The translations under genes were made by a program, and so were the position numbers. Below are positions 50,701 to 59,000 of a stretch of 64,000 nt of DNA, piece by piece. Source of the stretch: Solenopsis invicta. Taxonomy: Eukaryota > Arthropoda > Insecta > Hymenoptera > Formicidae. Location: assembly GCF_016802725.1 (NCBI RefSeq), contig NC_052668.1, positions 11,477,001 through 11,541,000 on the forward strand, read 5' to 3'. Each line of letters opens with the position of its first letter. Positions within the stretch are counted from its first letter, which is position 1. The notes under the pieces were generated by a model. The model was not told the origin of the DNA and made no database searches. It saw nothing but the letters and a program-made list of their open reading frames with translations.

Positions 50701-51243
50701 GCGACTTTGATCTACGGTAAGATCGGGGAACCCGGACGACCCACTTCTGGTCTGGAAGTACCAGGTGGACCATCGATGAACGGCTCTCTGAGTTCCATCG
50801 TTCACAGCGAAGAGGAACTCACTGGCTCCTACAATTGGGACTATCTACTAGACTGGGGACCCCAATATCAACCGCTGGCTCACGTATTCAGCGAGATTGC
50901 TAGGTTAAAAGACGATGCCGCTAGTGTTCAAAGCGGAAACTCCGGCAGCAGCGGCAAGACGAAGTCTGTACATAAAGCACCGCCACCGCCGTTGCTTACA
51001 TCCGTCGCTCCAAGGTCATTGGCGGCGCCGGCGCTAGCGAGAGGAATTCTACCAAGGTCACCGATCAGCCACGATGCCTCGACCTTCCCTTCCGCCGCGC
51101 TGAGTCCGAGTTTCTCACCCTCATTATCACCTCTGGCCACGAGAAGTCCCAGCATCAGCCCGCTCGTGCCACCTACCGCCCAGAGATCCAGTCAAAGTGC
51201 CAACCGAGGGATTCCCGTCGCTGACGCCGAACTGAGGATCTGA
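14415..51243 (+). CDS. ds: Protocadherin Dachsous, 3' portion of gene (14 exons in window)
   Basis: The 14 exons join in one frame to 7583 coding bases (about 2526 residues) ending at TGA 51241-51243. Drosophila Ds is about 3500 residues with 27 cadherin repeats, so roughly 1000 N-terminal residues lie upstream. Visible are 19-20 cadherin repeats with DxNDNxP linkers and LDRE motifs, a membrane helix (50095-50166) and a 358-residue cytoplasmic tail. The tail contains PPKYDEIPPYG (near 50368) and a block reading YNWDYLLDWGPQYQPLAHVF (from 50830), which I recognise as Dachsous-specific. In the known family, Ds at the cell surface binds Fat on neighbouring cells; phosphorylation by Four-jointed modulates this. 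The pair controls planar cell polarity and Hippo growth signalling. One intron carries dNK on the opposite strand. All ds donors seen are GT and all acceptors AG. Confidence 0.95.
14978..15382 (+). CDS. ds: ds exon: end of one cadherin repeat and one full repeat
   Basis: This 405-base exon is in phase 0 at both ends, with acceptor gttacag and donor gtgaga. It carries VEDVNDNPPSF, a complete repeat with LDYE, then VQDVNDNPPVF and the first strand of the next repeat. The ATG at its first base is an internal methionine, not a start codon. Confidence 0.95.
15486..15529. repeat. (GA)n microsatellite
   Basis: Pure GA tract of about 44 bases, 100 bases downstream of a ds exon donor. Confidence 0.92.
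16117..16190. repeat. (GA)n microsatellite, interrupted
   Basis: GA repeat of about 74 bases with GGGAGG and AAAG interruptions. It causes Ser/Leu-rich open frames on the opposite strand. Confidence 0.92.
16859..16888. repeat. (CT)n microsatellite
   Basis: Pure CT tract of about 30 bases, opposite in sense to the two GA tracts upstream in the same intron (15383-17888). I see nothing else in that intron. Confidence 0.9.
17889..18297 (+). CDS. ds: ds exon: cadherin repeats
   Basis: Acceptor cttgcag, donor gtaaga, ending in phase 1. It reads LQVTAVDLDTG, then LDRE, then VLDDNDNDPRF, and opens the next repeat up to VDPDTG, which completes across the intron as GKITTREPLDRE. Confidence 0.95.
19690..20483. 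mobile_element. Candidate hAT-like non-autonomous element
   Basis: An AT-rich block of 794 bases lies in CpG-rich intron. The left end reads tggaggcgtgca and the right end in reverse reads tagaagtgtgcg, 8 of 12 matching. Flanks are ctttaaac (19682-19689) and cttaaaac (20484-20491), an 8-bp duplication with one mismatch. There is no transposase frame. A perfect 27-base palindrome lies at 20267-20293. It fits a decayed hAT-type element, less securely than the one at 3092-4188. Confidence 0.5.
20267..20293. repeat. Perfect 27-base palindrome
   Basis: Two 13-base arms (gataattgatgtt and its exact reverse complement) around a single T, inside the candidate hAT-like element. Confidence 0.9.
23751..24029 (+). 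CDS. ds: ds exon: cadherin repeats
   Basis: Acceptor atcgccag, donor gtaagg, entering and leaving in phase 1. It reads KITTREPLDRE, a linker VLDVNDNSPEI, and the first half of the next repeat to ENASVTYSIS. Confidence 0.95.
24030..25009 (+). other. ds: ds intron, 1.0 kb
   Basis: I see no gene here. It contains a short (GA)n near 24359 and a (CG)n run of about 14 bases near 24590. Confidence 0.8.
25010..25233 (+). CDS. ds: ds exon: cadherin repeat with degenerate linker
   Basis: Acceptor ctttcgcag, donor gtgagt, entering in phase 1 and leaving in phase 0. It reads YNVFTIDPITGMIRT and LDHEERN, and ends with LALADNRPTF where VxDxNDNxPxF is expected. The Ca2+-binding DxNDN linker is therefore lost at this repeat boundary. 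Confidence 0.93.
25778..26456 (+). CDS. ds: ds exon: two cadherin repeats
   Basis: Acceptor acattcag, donor gtaagt, leaving in phase 1. The 679-base exon holds VREDASIGHAVGSV, LDREN, linker INDANDNPPSW, a second repeat with LDREERT and linker VLDQNDNDPVF, and the start of a third. Confidence 0.95.
26559..26909 (+). CDS. ds: ds exon: cadherin repeat without canonical linker
   Basis: Acceptor ttactag, donor gtaaga, only 102 bases after the previous exon. It reads VVAVDKDSGDNGRISY and then, where DxNDN is expected, LSLNPVAAEASGPPRLLLP, followed by ISENLHIGSHV of the next repeat. LDRE is also missing in this repeat (LAKPITKPAN instead). Confidence 0.93.
27076..27124. repeat. Short inverted repeat (hairpin)
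   Basis: The arms tagacacagat (27076-27086) and atctgtgtcta (27114-27124) are exact reverse complements separated by 27 bases. Confidence 0.75.
28871..28910. repeat. (GCAC)n microsatellite
   Basis: About nine GCAC units with one ATGC variant. It creates Ala/His/Thr or Cys/Val/Arg repeats in open frames that are not genes. Confidence 0.9.
30196..30522 (+). CDS. ds: ds exon: cadherin repeats
   Basis: Acceptor cgtatag, donor gtgagt, in phase 1 at both ends. It reads NVTFSIPSN, PLDREKVARY, linker VMDENDNSPEF and the first half of the next repeat to GEISYSIVG. Confidence 0.94.
30609..31053 (+). CDS. ds: ds exon: cadherin repeats with an inserted loop
   Basis: Acceptor cattccag, donor gtgagt, leaving in phase 2; the intron before it is only 86 bases. 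It reads NLDRETVPKY and linker VLDINDNAPTF. Then, before YVTTISEDVPPDSSV, come about 25 extra residues rich in Asn, Gly, Ser and Tyr, longer than the usual first strand. It ends WLFRVDNLTGVITTAG. Confidence 0.94.
31386..31434. repeat. (AC)n microsatellite
   Basis: AC repeat of about 49 bases with one AAAC interruption. The antisense frame reads Cys-Val repeats. Confidence 0.92.
33832..33908. repeat. Diverged direct repeat
   Basis: Two 27-base copies starting aagtatt and ending aaatac lie 50 bases apart (33832-33858 and 33882-33908), with several mismatches. Confidence 0.45.
34088..34116. repeat. Small hairpin
   Basis: The arms ttcttagctt and aagctaagaa are perfect reverse complements around a 9-base loop. 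Confidence 0.75.
34154..34270. repeat. Imperfect 117-base fold-back
   Basis: Outer 14-base arms agattcgtattcag (34154-34167) and its exact reverse complement (34257-34270). Further in, tgcacta...attctatc pairs imperfectly with gatagaat...tagtgca. It looks like a small fold-back element or a decayed MITE. Confidence 0.65.
34513..35461 (+). CDS. ds: ds exon: three cadherin repeats
   Basis: Acceptor gatacag, donor gtgaga, leaving in phase 0; 949 bases. It reads PLDRERQSSY, linker ISDVNDNAPIF, a repeat ending in a degenerate linker (ELQVGDHADLTPSLKF, no DxNDN), then a repeat with an acidic, low-complexity insertion, linker ISDVNDNPPIF and the first strand of the next. Confidence 0.95.
35733..36018 (+). 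CDS. ds: ds exon: cadherin repeat
   Basis: The acceptor is ctgccgtag; the next AG, six bases on, would break the frame. Donor gtaagt, leaving in phase 1. It reads LSASDADQGLNSRILY, LDREIREKY, linker VIDVNDNQPTF and ISVSEG of the next repeat. Confidence 0.94.
36107..36112 (-). terminator. dNK: Candidate poly(A) signal of dNK
   Basis: AATAAA on the - strand, about 65 bases after the dNK stop codon and about 90 bases before the ds exon that ends at 36018. This would let the dNK transcript end inside the ds intron. Confidence 0.5.
36177..36463 (-). CDS. dNK: dNK exon 3 (C-terminal)
   Basis: The acceptor is tgatttag. The exon enters with two bases completing Val, giving VYLRTTPEIVYQRM, the LID region and a C-terminal tail that ends at TAA (36179-36177). 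The intron before it is 82 bases. Confidence 0.92.
36177..37103 (-). CDS. dNK: Deoxynucleoside kinase (three coding exons)
   Basis: The joined exons (37103-36930, 36795-36546, 36463-36177) encode 236 residues; Drosophila dNK has about 250. This enzyme phosphorylates deoxynucleosides from ATP as the first step of salvage, and the insect form accepts all four. Visible are the P-loop GNIGSGKTT (residues 20-28), EPVDLWRN with the presumed catalytic Glu44, the MERSIFSAR motif (Glu96-Arg97), VYLRTTPE (142-149), the LID RARKEE (158-163) and HEDWL. The start is the Met before EMLSTRKLYNNPFTICIEG, in good register with the family. Codons further upstream are open only as far as a likely acceptor (exon start 37126), so the 5' UTR is probably spliced. 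Intron 1 uses a GC donor. The gene lies within a ds intron, antisense to ds. Confidence 0.92.
36546..36795 (-). CDS. dNK: dNK exon 2
   Basis: Acceptor acttttcag, donor gtatat, leaving in phase 1. It reads DLFYKDPINYAFLFQSYV and MERSIFSAR, the substrate-binding core of the family. Confidence 0.93.
36930..37103 (-). CDS. dNK: dNK exon 1 (coding part), GC donor
   Basis: The exon runs from the ATG at 37103-37101 to GTGAACTTGTTG, followed by gcaagc. Splicing there gives GVNLL-DLFYKDP, matching the family's VNLLxLMYKDP. No GT donor nearby keeps this frame and motif. The 134-base intron would be of GC-AG type. On the mRNA the exon probably extends upstream to 37126, after a polypyrimidine tract and CAG. 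Confidence 0.85.
37315..37444. repeat. Small fold-back element with GGACATCC-like repeats
   Basis: Inverted ends: cattttacga then tctatacagcaca on the left (37315-37337), and on the right the reverse of tctatacagcaca (37419-37431) followed by caaaatg. The 13-base core is perfect. The 80-base interior repeats ACATCC/ACGTCC and GGACATCC units. It lies just upstream of the dNK coding region and may be a short interspersed fold-back repeat. Confidence 0.6.
37554..37799 (-). other. Arg-rich open frame upstream of dNK, status unknown
   Basis: An 81-codon frame starting MRLRRLRLNRWRASSPF. I do not recognise it. A good donor-like gtaaga lies 19 codons in, at about 37743. Splicing from there to the acceptor before 37126 would put TAA in frame at once, which would make this a non-coding 5' exon of dNK with a short upstream ORF. 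A basic, Ser-rich mitochondrial targeting segment is another possibility. Nothing here decides between them. Confidence 0.2.
38818..38957. repeat. Long imperfect hairpin (about 65-base arms)
   Basis: The left arm (about 38818-38884) contains gtcgttaccatgttacgacg and ends agagaagaaaa. The right arm (about 38891-38957), reversed, contains gtcgttacgatgttatgacg and ends aaagaagaaaa. About eight bases separate the arms. It lies in the AT-rich part of the ds intron and is typical of a fold-back MITE. Confidence 0.7.
41165..41190. repeat. (CT)n microsatellite
   Basis: CT dinucleotide tract of about 26 bases in the ds intron. Confidence 0.88.
42001..42022. repeat. (GA)n microsatellite
   Basis: GA dinucleotide tract of 22 bases in the ds intron. 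Confidence 0.88.
45306..45602 (+). CDS. ds: ds exon: cadherin repeat
   Basis: Acceptor aatttcag, donor gtacgt, in phase 1 at both ends. It reads TAVGAVLTTITANDVDSSPA, LDAETRSEYTL, linker VTDLNDNAPRF and VYVTVLS of the next repeat. Confidence 0.94.
45603..48351 (+). other. ds: ds intron, 2.7 kb
   Basis: No gene is seen. It holds a purine-rich stretch (about 46380-46640, GA-rich on the + strand), which gives long Ser/Phe/Leu frames on the opposite strand, and a GCAC microsatellite. Confidence 0.8.
47713..47761. repeat. (GCAA)n/(GCAC)n microsatellite
   Basis: Three GCAA units pass into about nine GCAC units. Confidence 0.9.
48352..48805 (+). CDS. ds: ds exon: cadherin repeats, degenerate linker
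   Basis: Acceptor taatttcag, donor gtaagt, leaving in phase 2. It reads ILTVNATDDDLSEENSRV and FSVDPVTGVLTV. Where DxNDN is expected it has VVVRLSSLESALPGREHK, then VKESLPKGTAL and LDRETRDK of the following repeat, which is shorter than usual before its LDRE. Confidence 0.94.
48930..51243 (+). CDS. ds: ds last coding exon: final cadherin repeats, membrane helix, cytoplasmic tail
   Basis: Acceptor tttctag, 2314 bases, ending at TGA. It has linkers VEDVNDNYPHF (about 49015) and LEDVNDNSPKF (about 49342), then two altered ones (IDSRDEFFPQF and LMDDNELNG). The membrane helix is WVLGLLIALLLLILAFVAIF... (50095-50166), followed by the basic stop-transfer HIRNRRHKK. The 358-residue tail has Gly/Ser-rich spacers, PPKYDEIPPYG, an acidic segment, TQEYLARLGIVDPP, the Dachsous block at about 50827-50920, and a Pro/Ser-rich end. 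The in-frame ATG at 48895 lies in the intron and is not a start. Confidence 0.97.
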
Positions 51244-52300
51244 GGATACTCCGATTTTACCGGCGTACTTTGCGTACAAGTTTTAGTGTTAATCCAGTGA
51301 TGACTCGCCGGGAAATCGATATCGGCAGGACGATGCGATGCCTCACGTAATGCGAATAATATTCCTGTTAATATGCGTTGTTAAATGCGATTAATTAATA
51401 GATATTGTATGTATATTGCTTTCTCAGACTGTGCGAACAACGAGCCACAGATACGTTAACGAGTGATTTTAATTTAGTAATTTCAATTTGATCGGTCAGA
51501 AGAAGAAATCGTGGCCGAATCGTTTTCTCTCTGTCACGCGCAAACGCTACTTTCCCGTAATTACTTATTATTTACTTATTATTTAACGGAAAGTTAACGA
51601 TATATAAACTTTATAAGACAGTTCTGATTTATCGCGAGGTACGACTAATTCACGAGTAAAACAGGAAGCGAGAAAGCGGCGATTGCGCCTTGACAATTCT
51701 GCTATACAATATAGACGCGTTCTTCGTTCCGATCAATAGCTAACTCAAAACACGTACTCTGAACGGGATGTTGTAAATATTCGCCGATGGCGACGTTAGT
51801 CATTAAGTAGCATTGTAAATAATAATTCATGAAAATAACGATGTCATAATCAAAAAAAGATAGACTGTTCTTACGTAAACCAGAAGCTGAATGATCGCGC
51901 CGTGTTCATCGAGCTCCCCGCGTATAAATGTGTACAGTAATCTATATAGTAATTTTATATAATGTCGAATTGAATCGATACTACGACGAACACGACGATA
52001 TCATCTAAACTGAAAACGAAACCGCGCTACCACGAGCGAACTGATCATACACTGAATTTCGTGGCAGTGCATCTCTAAAGGCGCCCTTATATAACTTCGT
52101 TGATTAATTGTTATTTTGTCCCTCTATCCCCCGAACGCGATCTCGATGTAACGGGGGATGGAATCTCAGCCCGATACATTTTTACGTACGCACTGAATAT
52201 ATATATAAATGTATGTCATATTTTGTACAAATTGTTCTCTGTACAAAGAACTGAGGGCCTTACTGCAACGTGGGCCTTAAATAAATGAATTTTTTAGGAG
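51244..52300 (+). other. ds: Probable ds 3' UTR
   Basis: Non-coding sequence after the ds stop, moderately AT-rich. It contains two TGTAAATA motifs (51772-51779 and 51814-51821) that match the Pumilio-type consensus, and a candidate poly(A) signal at 52280-52285. The end at about 52300 is inferred from that signal. Confidence 0.55.
52280..52285 (+). terminator. ds: Candidate poly(A) signal of ds
   Basis: AATAAA about 1.04 kb after the stop, just before the sequence turns strongly AT-rich. Another AATAAA occurs near 52396. Confidence 0.45.
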
Positions 52301-55300
52301 ATTGGTATTTTTCTATTATATTCCAATACTCCCTTCTTATGCATAATTAATTTTAATAAATTGAAAGAAATTAAAATATAATGAGTCTCAGAGAAATAAA
52401 ATTTTAACTCAAATATAGCAAGACGCTACCATAGTCACAAATCAGTTTTCGTACTAATTATTAGTATTACTAATGTATTTATACAAGTTTAATAAACTGC
52501 TAATACGTGCGGACGATGCATTTATTTCTATCACTATACAATTGGATTCAGAGTATCAATATATAATAATTTTTTTGATTACGATGCCAAACTCCTCTCA
52601 TACACTGTATGCAAATTTTTAAATGATTTTTAATAACAACGATTGAATTTGTATGTTACATTTATTTCAAATTTAATTTTGTATGTCATTAATAGTGCGG
52701 CGCTGAAAATCATCCAATGTGGGAATCGAAACGTTTGTCAAACTTTATGTATATTCATGAGTAATAATTGAATAATGAATGAGCACAAAAATCTAACGTT
52801 TGGCTTTTTAGTTTCTTGATACACTTATGTATTAAAAATTAATTTTCTTTACTATAATTTCAATTATTTCAATTAAAATATATTATTTTTGTTTATATTA
52901 GTACGATGACATGGCTTTGCTCTTTTAGCCCTTGAGAAATATTGGTTGAGTAATAAATTATTTAATAAGAAAAAATATTTTTTTCTATTAAATAATTAAA
53001 TAATTAAATAATATATTAAAGAAAAAAAATATGTATAATATATGAGGAAAAAGGAAAGTGATAGGGATCGTAAATGAAGGAGACCAAACGTTTCCACGTA
53101 TAAATCTGCTTTTGTTATACAACACGTTGAGCCTTACAAGTATACACGTATTCTTCGGATTATTTTGATAAGTTTATTCCATGTTTCCTCTGCTCGTTTT
53201 GCTCCCGTAGCTATTACATTATAGTATCCCATTCTTTTTTAATGCTTGAGCATAAAACGCGCCGAGTCACAGGAGCACCCGATATATCACTTGAATGACA
53301 AGATATTTTAAACAAAATGGAAAAATCGTAATTAATAAAATCAGCGTGTTCTAGCAATTAAATTTATAAAAAAAATTATTAATTATAACCTGCAAGCTGT
53401 TCTATTTGTAATTACAAATTAGTTTAGTCTATTTTAAAACCCTCTTCTAACTTATTTTTGTCATCTATTTTAAATGCCACTTTGATGTTTTATGGCAGAA
53501 TATAAATATCATTTATAACGTCTAAGTATTTTTATGAAATGCTTGCTTTGAACAATTCAAATTAAGAGAATCTCATTTTACATTTATTTTTCAATGAATC
53601 CATTTTTAATAGAAATTGATCCTCTAAAAGAATTTGAATAATGCAATGCATTTTTTTTTTTTTTTTGATGAATGAACATTAATTAATTGCTAAAAATACT
53701 ATATACTTGAACAGTTTGTACATTTAAACAGTCTCTACGATGAAACACGTATCGACCTATACCTATCTAGTGCCTAGTATTAGCGAAACCATGTAGGAAT
53801 CGTTTACCCATTATTATGTCTAGTAAATCGGTATTATCATATGGTATATCCAGTCTTGTTGGCGCTCGCAACGAGCTGCACTATTTAAATGTTCCGTTCT
53901 CTTTGTCATTCATTAGAAGAATTAGTATGATCCTCCACGTACGATCGAAAAACACGAACTTGTTTATTCTAAGCTACGATTCTGGACAACATCATATTGG
54001 AAGGTATGTTATTCTACGGCAGGGAGCACTAATCAGAGAAGAGTGCAACGAGATAGAATCTTGGACGTCCATAATTGTAGTTAGTAAAAACCAACGTTAT
54101 ATCGAAAAGTTTCAAATATCGTTTGTTCCCATGTGAAAGAGAAATTTCTTTTGGAAATTTGCGACGGAGCTCATTGAAACAGTATAAAGCGTTATCTCCG
54201 ATTTTAACAGAATACACGTCCAGGATTTCAACTTCTGTCTCGACAAGCACTCTTTCGCAAAAACACTTGTCTTTCAAAAGCGGAACATATAGGAAAGTTC
54301 TATACATCAGTTTCCGTCAATTAATGGTCCGATAATTAGATCGATATGACTTTTAAAACCTATTTAAAGTTTTACCCGGCTTATTAGTCTTCTTTGTAGT
54401 ATCTTCAGCGTGGAGTCTGCGTTGATTTCCGCTGAACACGTAAATTGTTGTCACGTAATATTTTTTTTTTTTTTTAATTTCTCCCCCTCCCCCTTGATTC
54501 GGATTGTAATCAGTGACGTAATCGACACGCAACACGTGAAGCGAGCGATTCTTCAAAGTGTAGCCTAAACTGTATTCTAATAATAACATTGTAGGGCAAT
54601 TAAAACATATTTGTTTTATCCTAGATATGTGTAGTATGCACATAGCTACCTAACAGTTATCACATCAAGCTCCCATACCAAACACCGTAAAAAACTTCTT
54701 TATTTCTTTCGATAGAAAGCTACTTATTCGTCGCGTCACTGATGACAGTCATGCTCAGTCCCCGGATTTCGAAGCTAGGATGTTCTAAGTCACATCGAGA
54801 AGCGTCAGATATTGGAATCGGCATCTACACTTACACGCGACGAACGTATTCGCGCGAGGGTATATCCCCCAAAAAGAAAAAGAAGAGGAAAGAAATCAGG
54901 CGACATTTTACTTTCATCGCGCCTGTTTGGTTGGCGCATTGAAATAAGGCACCACATTCGACATGGTTAATACGATCGACTATAGAAACGATCGGCGCGT
55001 CTTTGATAAAGACTCGAGTTGACCGTCTCTGGGGTTCGCTAGGGGATGAATCTTTAATCTACGATCGTCATCTATTGTTTATTCGAATGTGTGAGTCGGT
55101 CAATCAGACAACGTCTCACTATACCTCTGGGGGGTCGTTGAACGACTTATTATCCCGACTTTTTGCCTGTACAATATGGAACATACTTATTACCGTCATA
55201 GCGATTGACAAAAATGTCCACGAATCTTTGGAAGCCTCGGCCGTACTTTCAGAGTACGTATATCAATTCTTATTGCTGTGCCTGCATCACATGTAATATG

Positions 55301-55953
55301 CGTTCTGGTTTTTTTTTCTTTTATTGACTATTGAATATCTTCGTGTCTTCATTGGCGATTTCACGTTATCCGCAAAAGCTTCCCTGCAGAACTCCTCACG
55401 GAATATCTTCAATAAACTTTCGGCATTGTTTAAAGCAAGGAGAAATGGAGGAACTAAACGCGCCTTTGGCGCAAAGTACGTTTTTTTCTTTGATCCTCGT
55501 TGAACAATTCAAACTGAGATGGCAGAGTCGATTTACTTGCTGTTGAGATTTTGCGACGCTAAATTATTTTACGGGGCTCACCGTTAGTCAAACGGTCTCT
55601 TCCGTCACACTTCTCGACATGTGCAATATTCCGAAGCTGAAAGAAAATAAGAAAGGCTGTAGGGCGCTTTCGCCATTCAACTTGGAGACTTGACACAGAA
55701 AAAATGCGCAATTGCCACATGGAGTATCAATATGATTAGTATTTTTATGACGAGGGAGATTTCGTGATTACAAAATGCGTATAACCTTCATGAAGCTCAG
55801 CTGGCTTCGATGATCTTCATTTTTTCCCGTCAAGTCTCCATTTGGCTAACCAGCAAACAAATCAGCGATTCGCAAAGCGATGTCATTAATGAATCGACAT
55901 GATCTTATTAATGATCGTACAAAGTGATAGCCTAGCCCTACCAACAAGCGTGT
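52301..55953. other. Spacer between convergent ds and SLC1 genes, including probable SLC1 3' UTR
   Basis: Bases 52301-53750 are AT-rich with no recognisable feature. From 53800 on, composition is mixed; open frames of up to about 106 codons occur on both strands without recognisable domains. The part nearest 55953 is probably the 3' UTR of the SLC1 gene on the - strand. The first AATAAA on that strand after its stop is at 55325-55320. Confidence 0.6.
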
Positions 55954-56076
55954 TTACTTGGTGATCCCCGTTATCCGCGCGTCGTCTTGCATCTCGACAA
56001 CGACGGTGTCAGGATCAGGTACCCTGTTGGCGGTAAGACAGCCATTGGCGATAGTAGTTGGCAGCACAGTCTCCGA
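55954..56076 (-). CDS. SLC1 last coding exon (C-terminal tail)
   Basis: Acceptor aattttag, in phase 0. It encodes 40 residues starting SETVLPTTIANG and ending ARITGITK, then TAA (55956-55954). This is a hydrophilic cytoplasmic tail with acidic residues, not conserved enough to recognise alone. It is supported by the preceding exon, whose phase-0 donor would otherwise read on only a few codons. Confidence 0.75.
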   Translation of the reverse strand, partial: SETVLPTTIANGCLTANRVPDPDTVVVEMQDDARITGITK

Positions 56077-59000
56077 CTAAAATTAAAATTATCGCTCGTT
56101 GTTATGGCACGCCAGCGTGAAAATAGAAATCGTTTTATTCTCAGGAGCAAATGGGGCGAATTATTGAATAAACGTTAAACATGCCTTTCTAGTTTCAGGA
56201 CGTAATTAATTATAAAGTGGTTAATTTGTATATTTTACTTGATAAGCTGCTGCGTCCAGTGCCATGAGTTCTTTCTTCGAGAGCTGCTCGACAACCGCAG
56301 CAGCGTAACAATCTCCCAGCATATTATTGGTGGTCCTTATCCGATCCCTAATCGACGTAAAATTATATTCGTATTAACAATTACATAATAATAGATTTTT
56401 GTACTTCTCTATGCTATCTATACAGCCTTGACTAAAAAAGTATTAGACCCCTATATTTTCTTCAATTGTCCGAAGTCAATTTGATTCTGCTTGAAATACG
56501 TTGTTAAACACAAAAAATCTAAAAGAAACGTTTTTTTTTATTCATGCGAAATCTCATGTTTAGGGGGAAATTGAAACAATTTTTTTTAAACCGGTACGAT
56601 TTTGTAAAAAACATTATTTTAAAAAATCGCAGCGCTTAATTAAAACTGCACTCATATAGTTTCAAAATTTGTAAGAAGTTTTTACTTCAAATAATTATAA
56701 CTTGAGTTCTCTGGCGCTGATGGATCATGTTTTTTAAACACGGGAGTCTACAATGCTATGCAATATCTATGTATTTATATTTTGATATACACAAGTTCTT
56801 AAAATACCGTCAAAGTGAACCAAATTGATGTACCAACCAAGGGTCGGTTGTATTTAAAATAATATTATTTTAAATATGTATATAAAATAAAATAAAATAG
56901 TTATTTAGTATTTACCATTTTAAATAATTTTGTATGAACCATTTTTGACTTTTTATTTTGAATAGAAAAAAAAAGAAATTATTTCATTCTAAATATGTAT
57001 TTTAATCTTTTAACCGTGTTTGGGTTTTTTTTCGACCCCAACCTTTTTTCTATTTTGGGGAATTCTCGTGGTATTAAAGTATTGTTATATTTCTGAATAT
57101 TGTAAAAATGACTTTATTCACTAAAATGTATCAAAATATTATAGATATTTAGAAAAATTGCAAAGCTGAAACATTTTATTAATAATACGAGGTGTGTTCA
57201 AAAAGTATCGCGAATTTTGAATTTTCGCGGGTTACGTATATTCGAATTTCGATCTTTTTGTGGCGTTATATTGGTACTCATGTCTCTCACTTATGCCGAC
57301 AAGCTCGGCCATTTTGAATGTTCACTTAATTGTTGACAGCTGCTTTGCTTGCACGTGTTTTGGATCGTCTTCGATTTTTACCTATTCAAAAAAATGGATC
57401 AAAGAACCTGTATCAAATTTTGTGTGAAAAACGAAATTAAGTGCGCGGATGCATTCCGAATGTTGACTGTGGCATACGGAGAAGCTACCTTGGACCGAAG
57501 CAACGTTTATCGGTGGTACAAAATGTTCTCAGAAGGCCGAGAAGATGTGAACGACGAAGAGCGTGCCGGACGCCCGAGCACTTCAACAACAGACGAAAAA
57601 ATTAATGAAGTGGAGAAAATGGTATTGGCCAATCGTCGAATCACCGTTAGAGAAGTTGCTGAGGACCTAAACATATCGATTGGCTCGTGCCATTCGATTT
57701 TTATCAATGATTTGGGCATGAGACGGGTCGCCGCGAAATTCGTACCAAAATTGCTCAATTGCGACCAAAAACAGCATCGCATGAACATTGCTAATGAGAT
57801 GTTGGACTCTGTCCGCGACGACTCAAATTTGCTCCAGAGGGTCATAACTGGTGACGAATCGTGGGTTTATGGTTATGACGTGGAAACCAAAGCTCAATCA
57901 TCTCAATGGAAGCTGCCGCACGAACCAAGACCGAAAAAAGCGCGCCAAGTTCGGTCGAATGTGAAAGTTTTGCTGACAGTTTTCTTCGATTGCAGGGGCG
58001 TGGTGCATCATGAGTTCTTGCCACAGGGTAGAACGGTCAATAAGGAATATTACCTGCAAGTTATGCGCAATTTGCGCGAAGCAATCCGCCAGAAACGCCC
58101 GGATTTGTGGAAGAACAAAAATTGGCTTTTGCACCACGATAACGCCCCTGCTCACACATCGTTGCTTGTGCGCGACTTTTTGGCCAAAAACAACACACTA
58201 ATGATGCCGCAGCCACCGTATTCCCCAGATCTGGCCCCCTGTGACTTTTTCTTGTTCCCTAAACTGAAGAGGCCCATGAAAGGACGACGTTACGCTACGC
58301 TTGACGAGATAAAGACGGCATCGAAGGAGGAGCTGAACAAGATAAAAAAAATGATTTTTTGAAGTGCTTCGAAGATTGGAAAAACCGTTGGCACAAGTGT
58401 ATAATATCTCATGGGGATTACTTTGAAGGGGACAAAATAGATATTCATGAATAAATAAATAATTTTTGAAAAAACACAAAATTCGCGATACTTTTTGAAC
58501 ACACCTCGTACTCTAAATACGAAAGGAATTTTTTAAAAGCATTTGGGTCGAAAAAGACTCAAACACGGTTAGAAGATTAAATAAGTTTTTACTATTAGTT
58601 AATTTTGATTAGATTTTGCTTTCTTTATTAAAATCAAAAAAACAAAAACCAGGGTTGTAAGAAAAGAGATTCAATAATTTTAAAAATGTTCAATTTAAAG
58701 CCAAAGATGCCATAAGTATTAACAGCTGTTTGTCATCCCTATTTTTAATTACGATAAGTATTAAAAGAGAAAACAAATTACACCCAGTATCTATATTTCT
58801 TAAAGGCAAAAAAAGAACAGGATAACGATAACGTCGATAAATACATCGACATCTGCCACTCCTCGGTATGACTTTGTCAAACAGTTTTTTTTTCTTCTGA
58901 AGCTGAAAACGATAAGTGTTCTAAGGAATTAAATACAAACGCTACGCAACTAGAATATATACAATACTTTCAAGACACAATGCAATGTTTAAACCGCTAT

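Larger units (their letters stand above)
57014..58568. mobile_element. Candidate piggyBac-like MITE (middle), split by mariner
   Basis: The left end ccgtgtttgggttttttttc followed by gaccc and the right end in reverse (ccgtgtttgagtctttttc then gaccc) match over about 27 bases. TTAA precedes the left end (57010-57013) and TTAG follows the right (58569-58572), close to the TTAA target of piggyBac elements. Without the mariner it is about 230 bp. Confidence 0.5.

Noticed and set aside
53816..54307. 106-codon + strand frame and an overlapping 92-codon - strand frame
   Set aside because: Neither resembles a known protein. The position fits 3' UTR or spacer between convergent genes.
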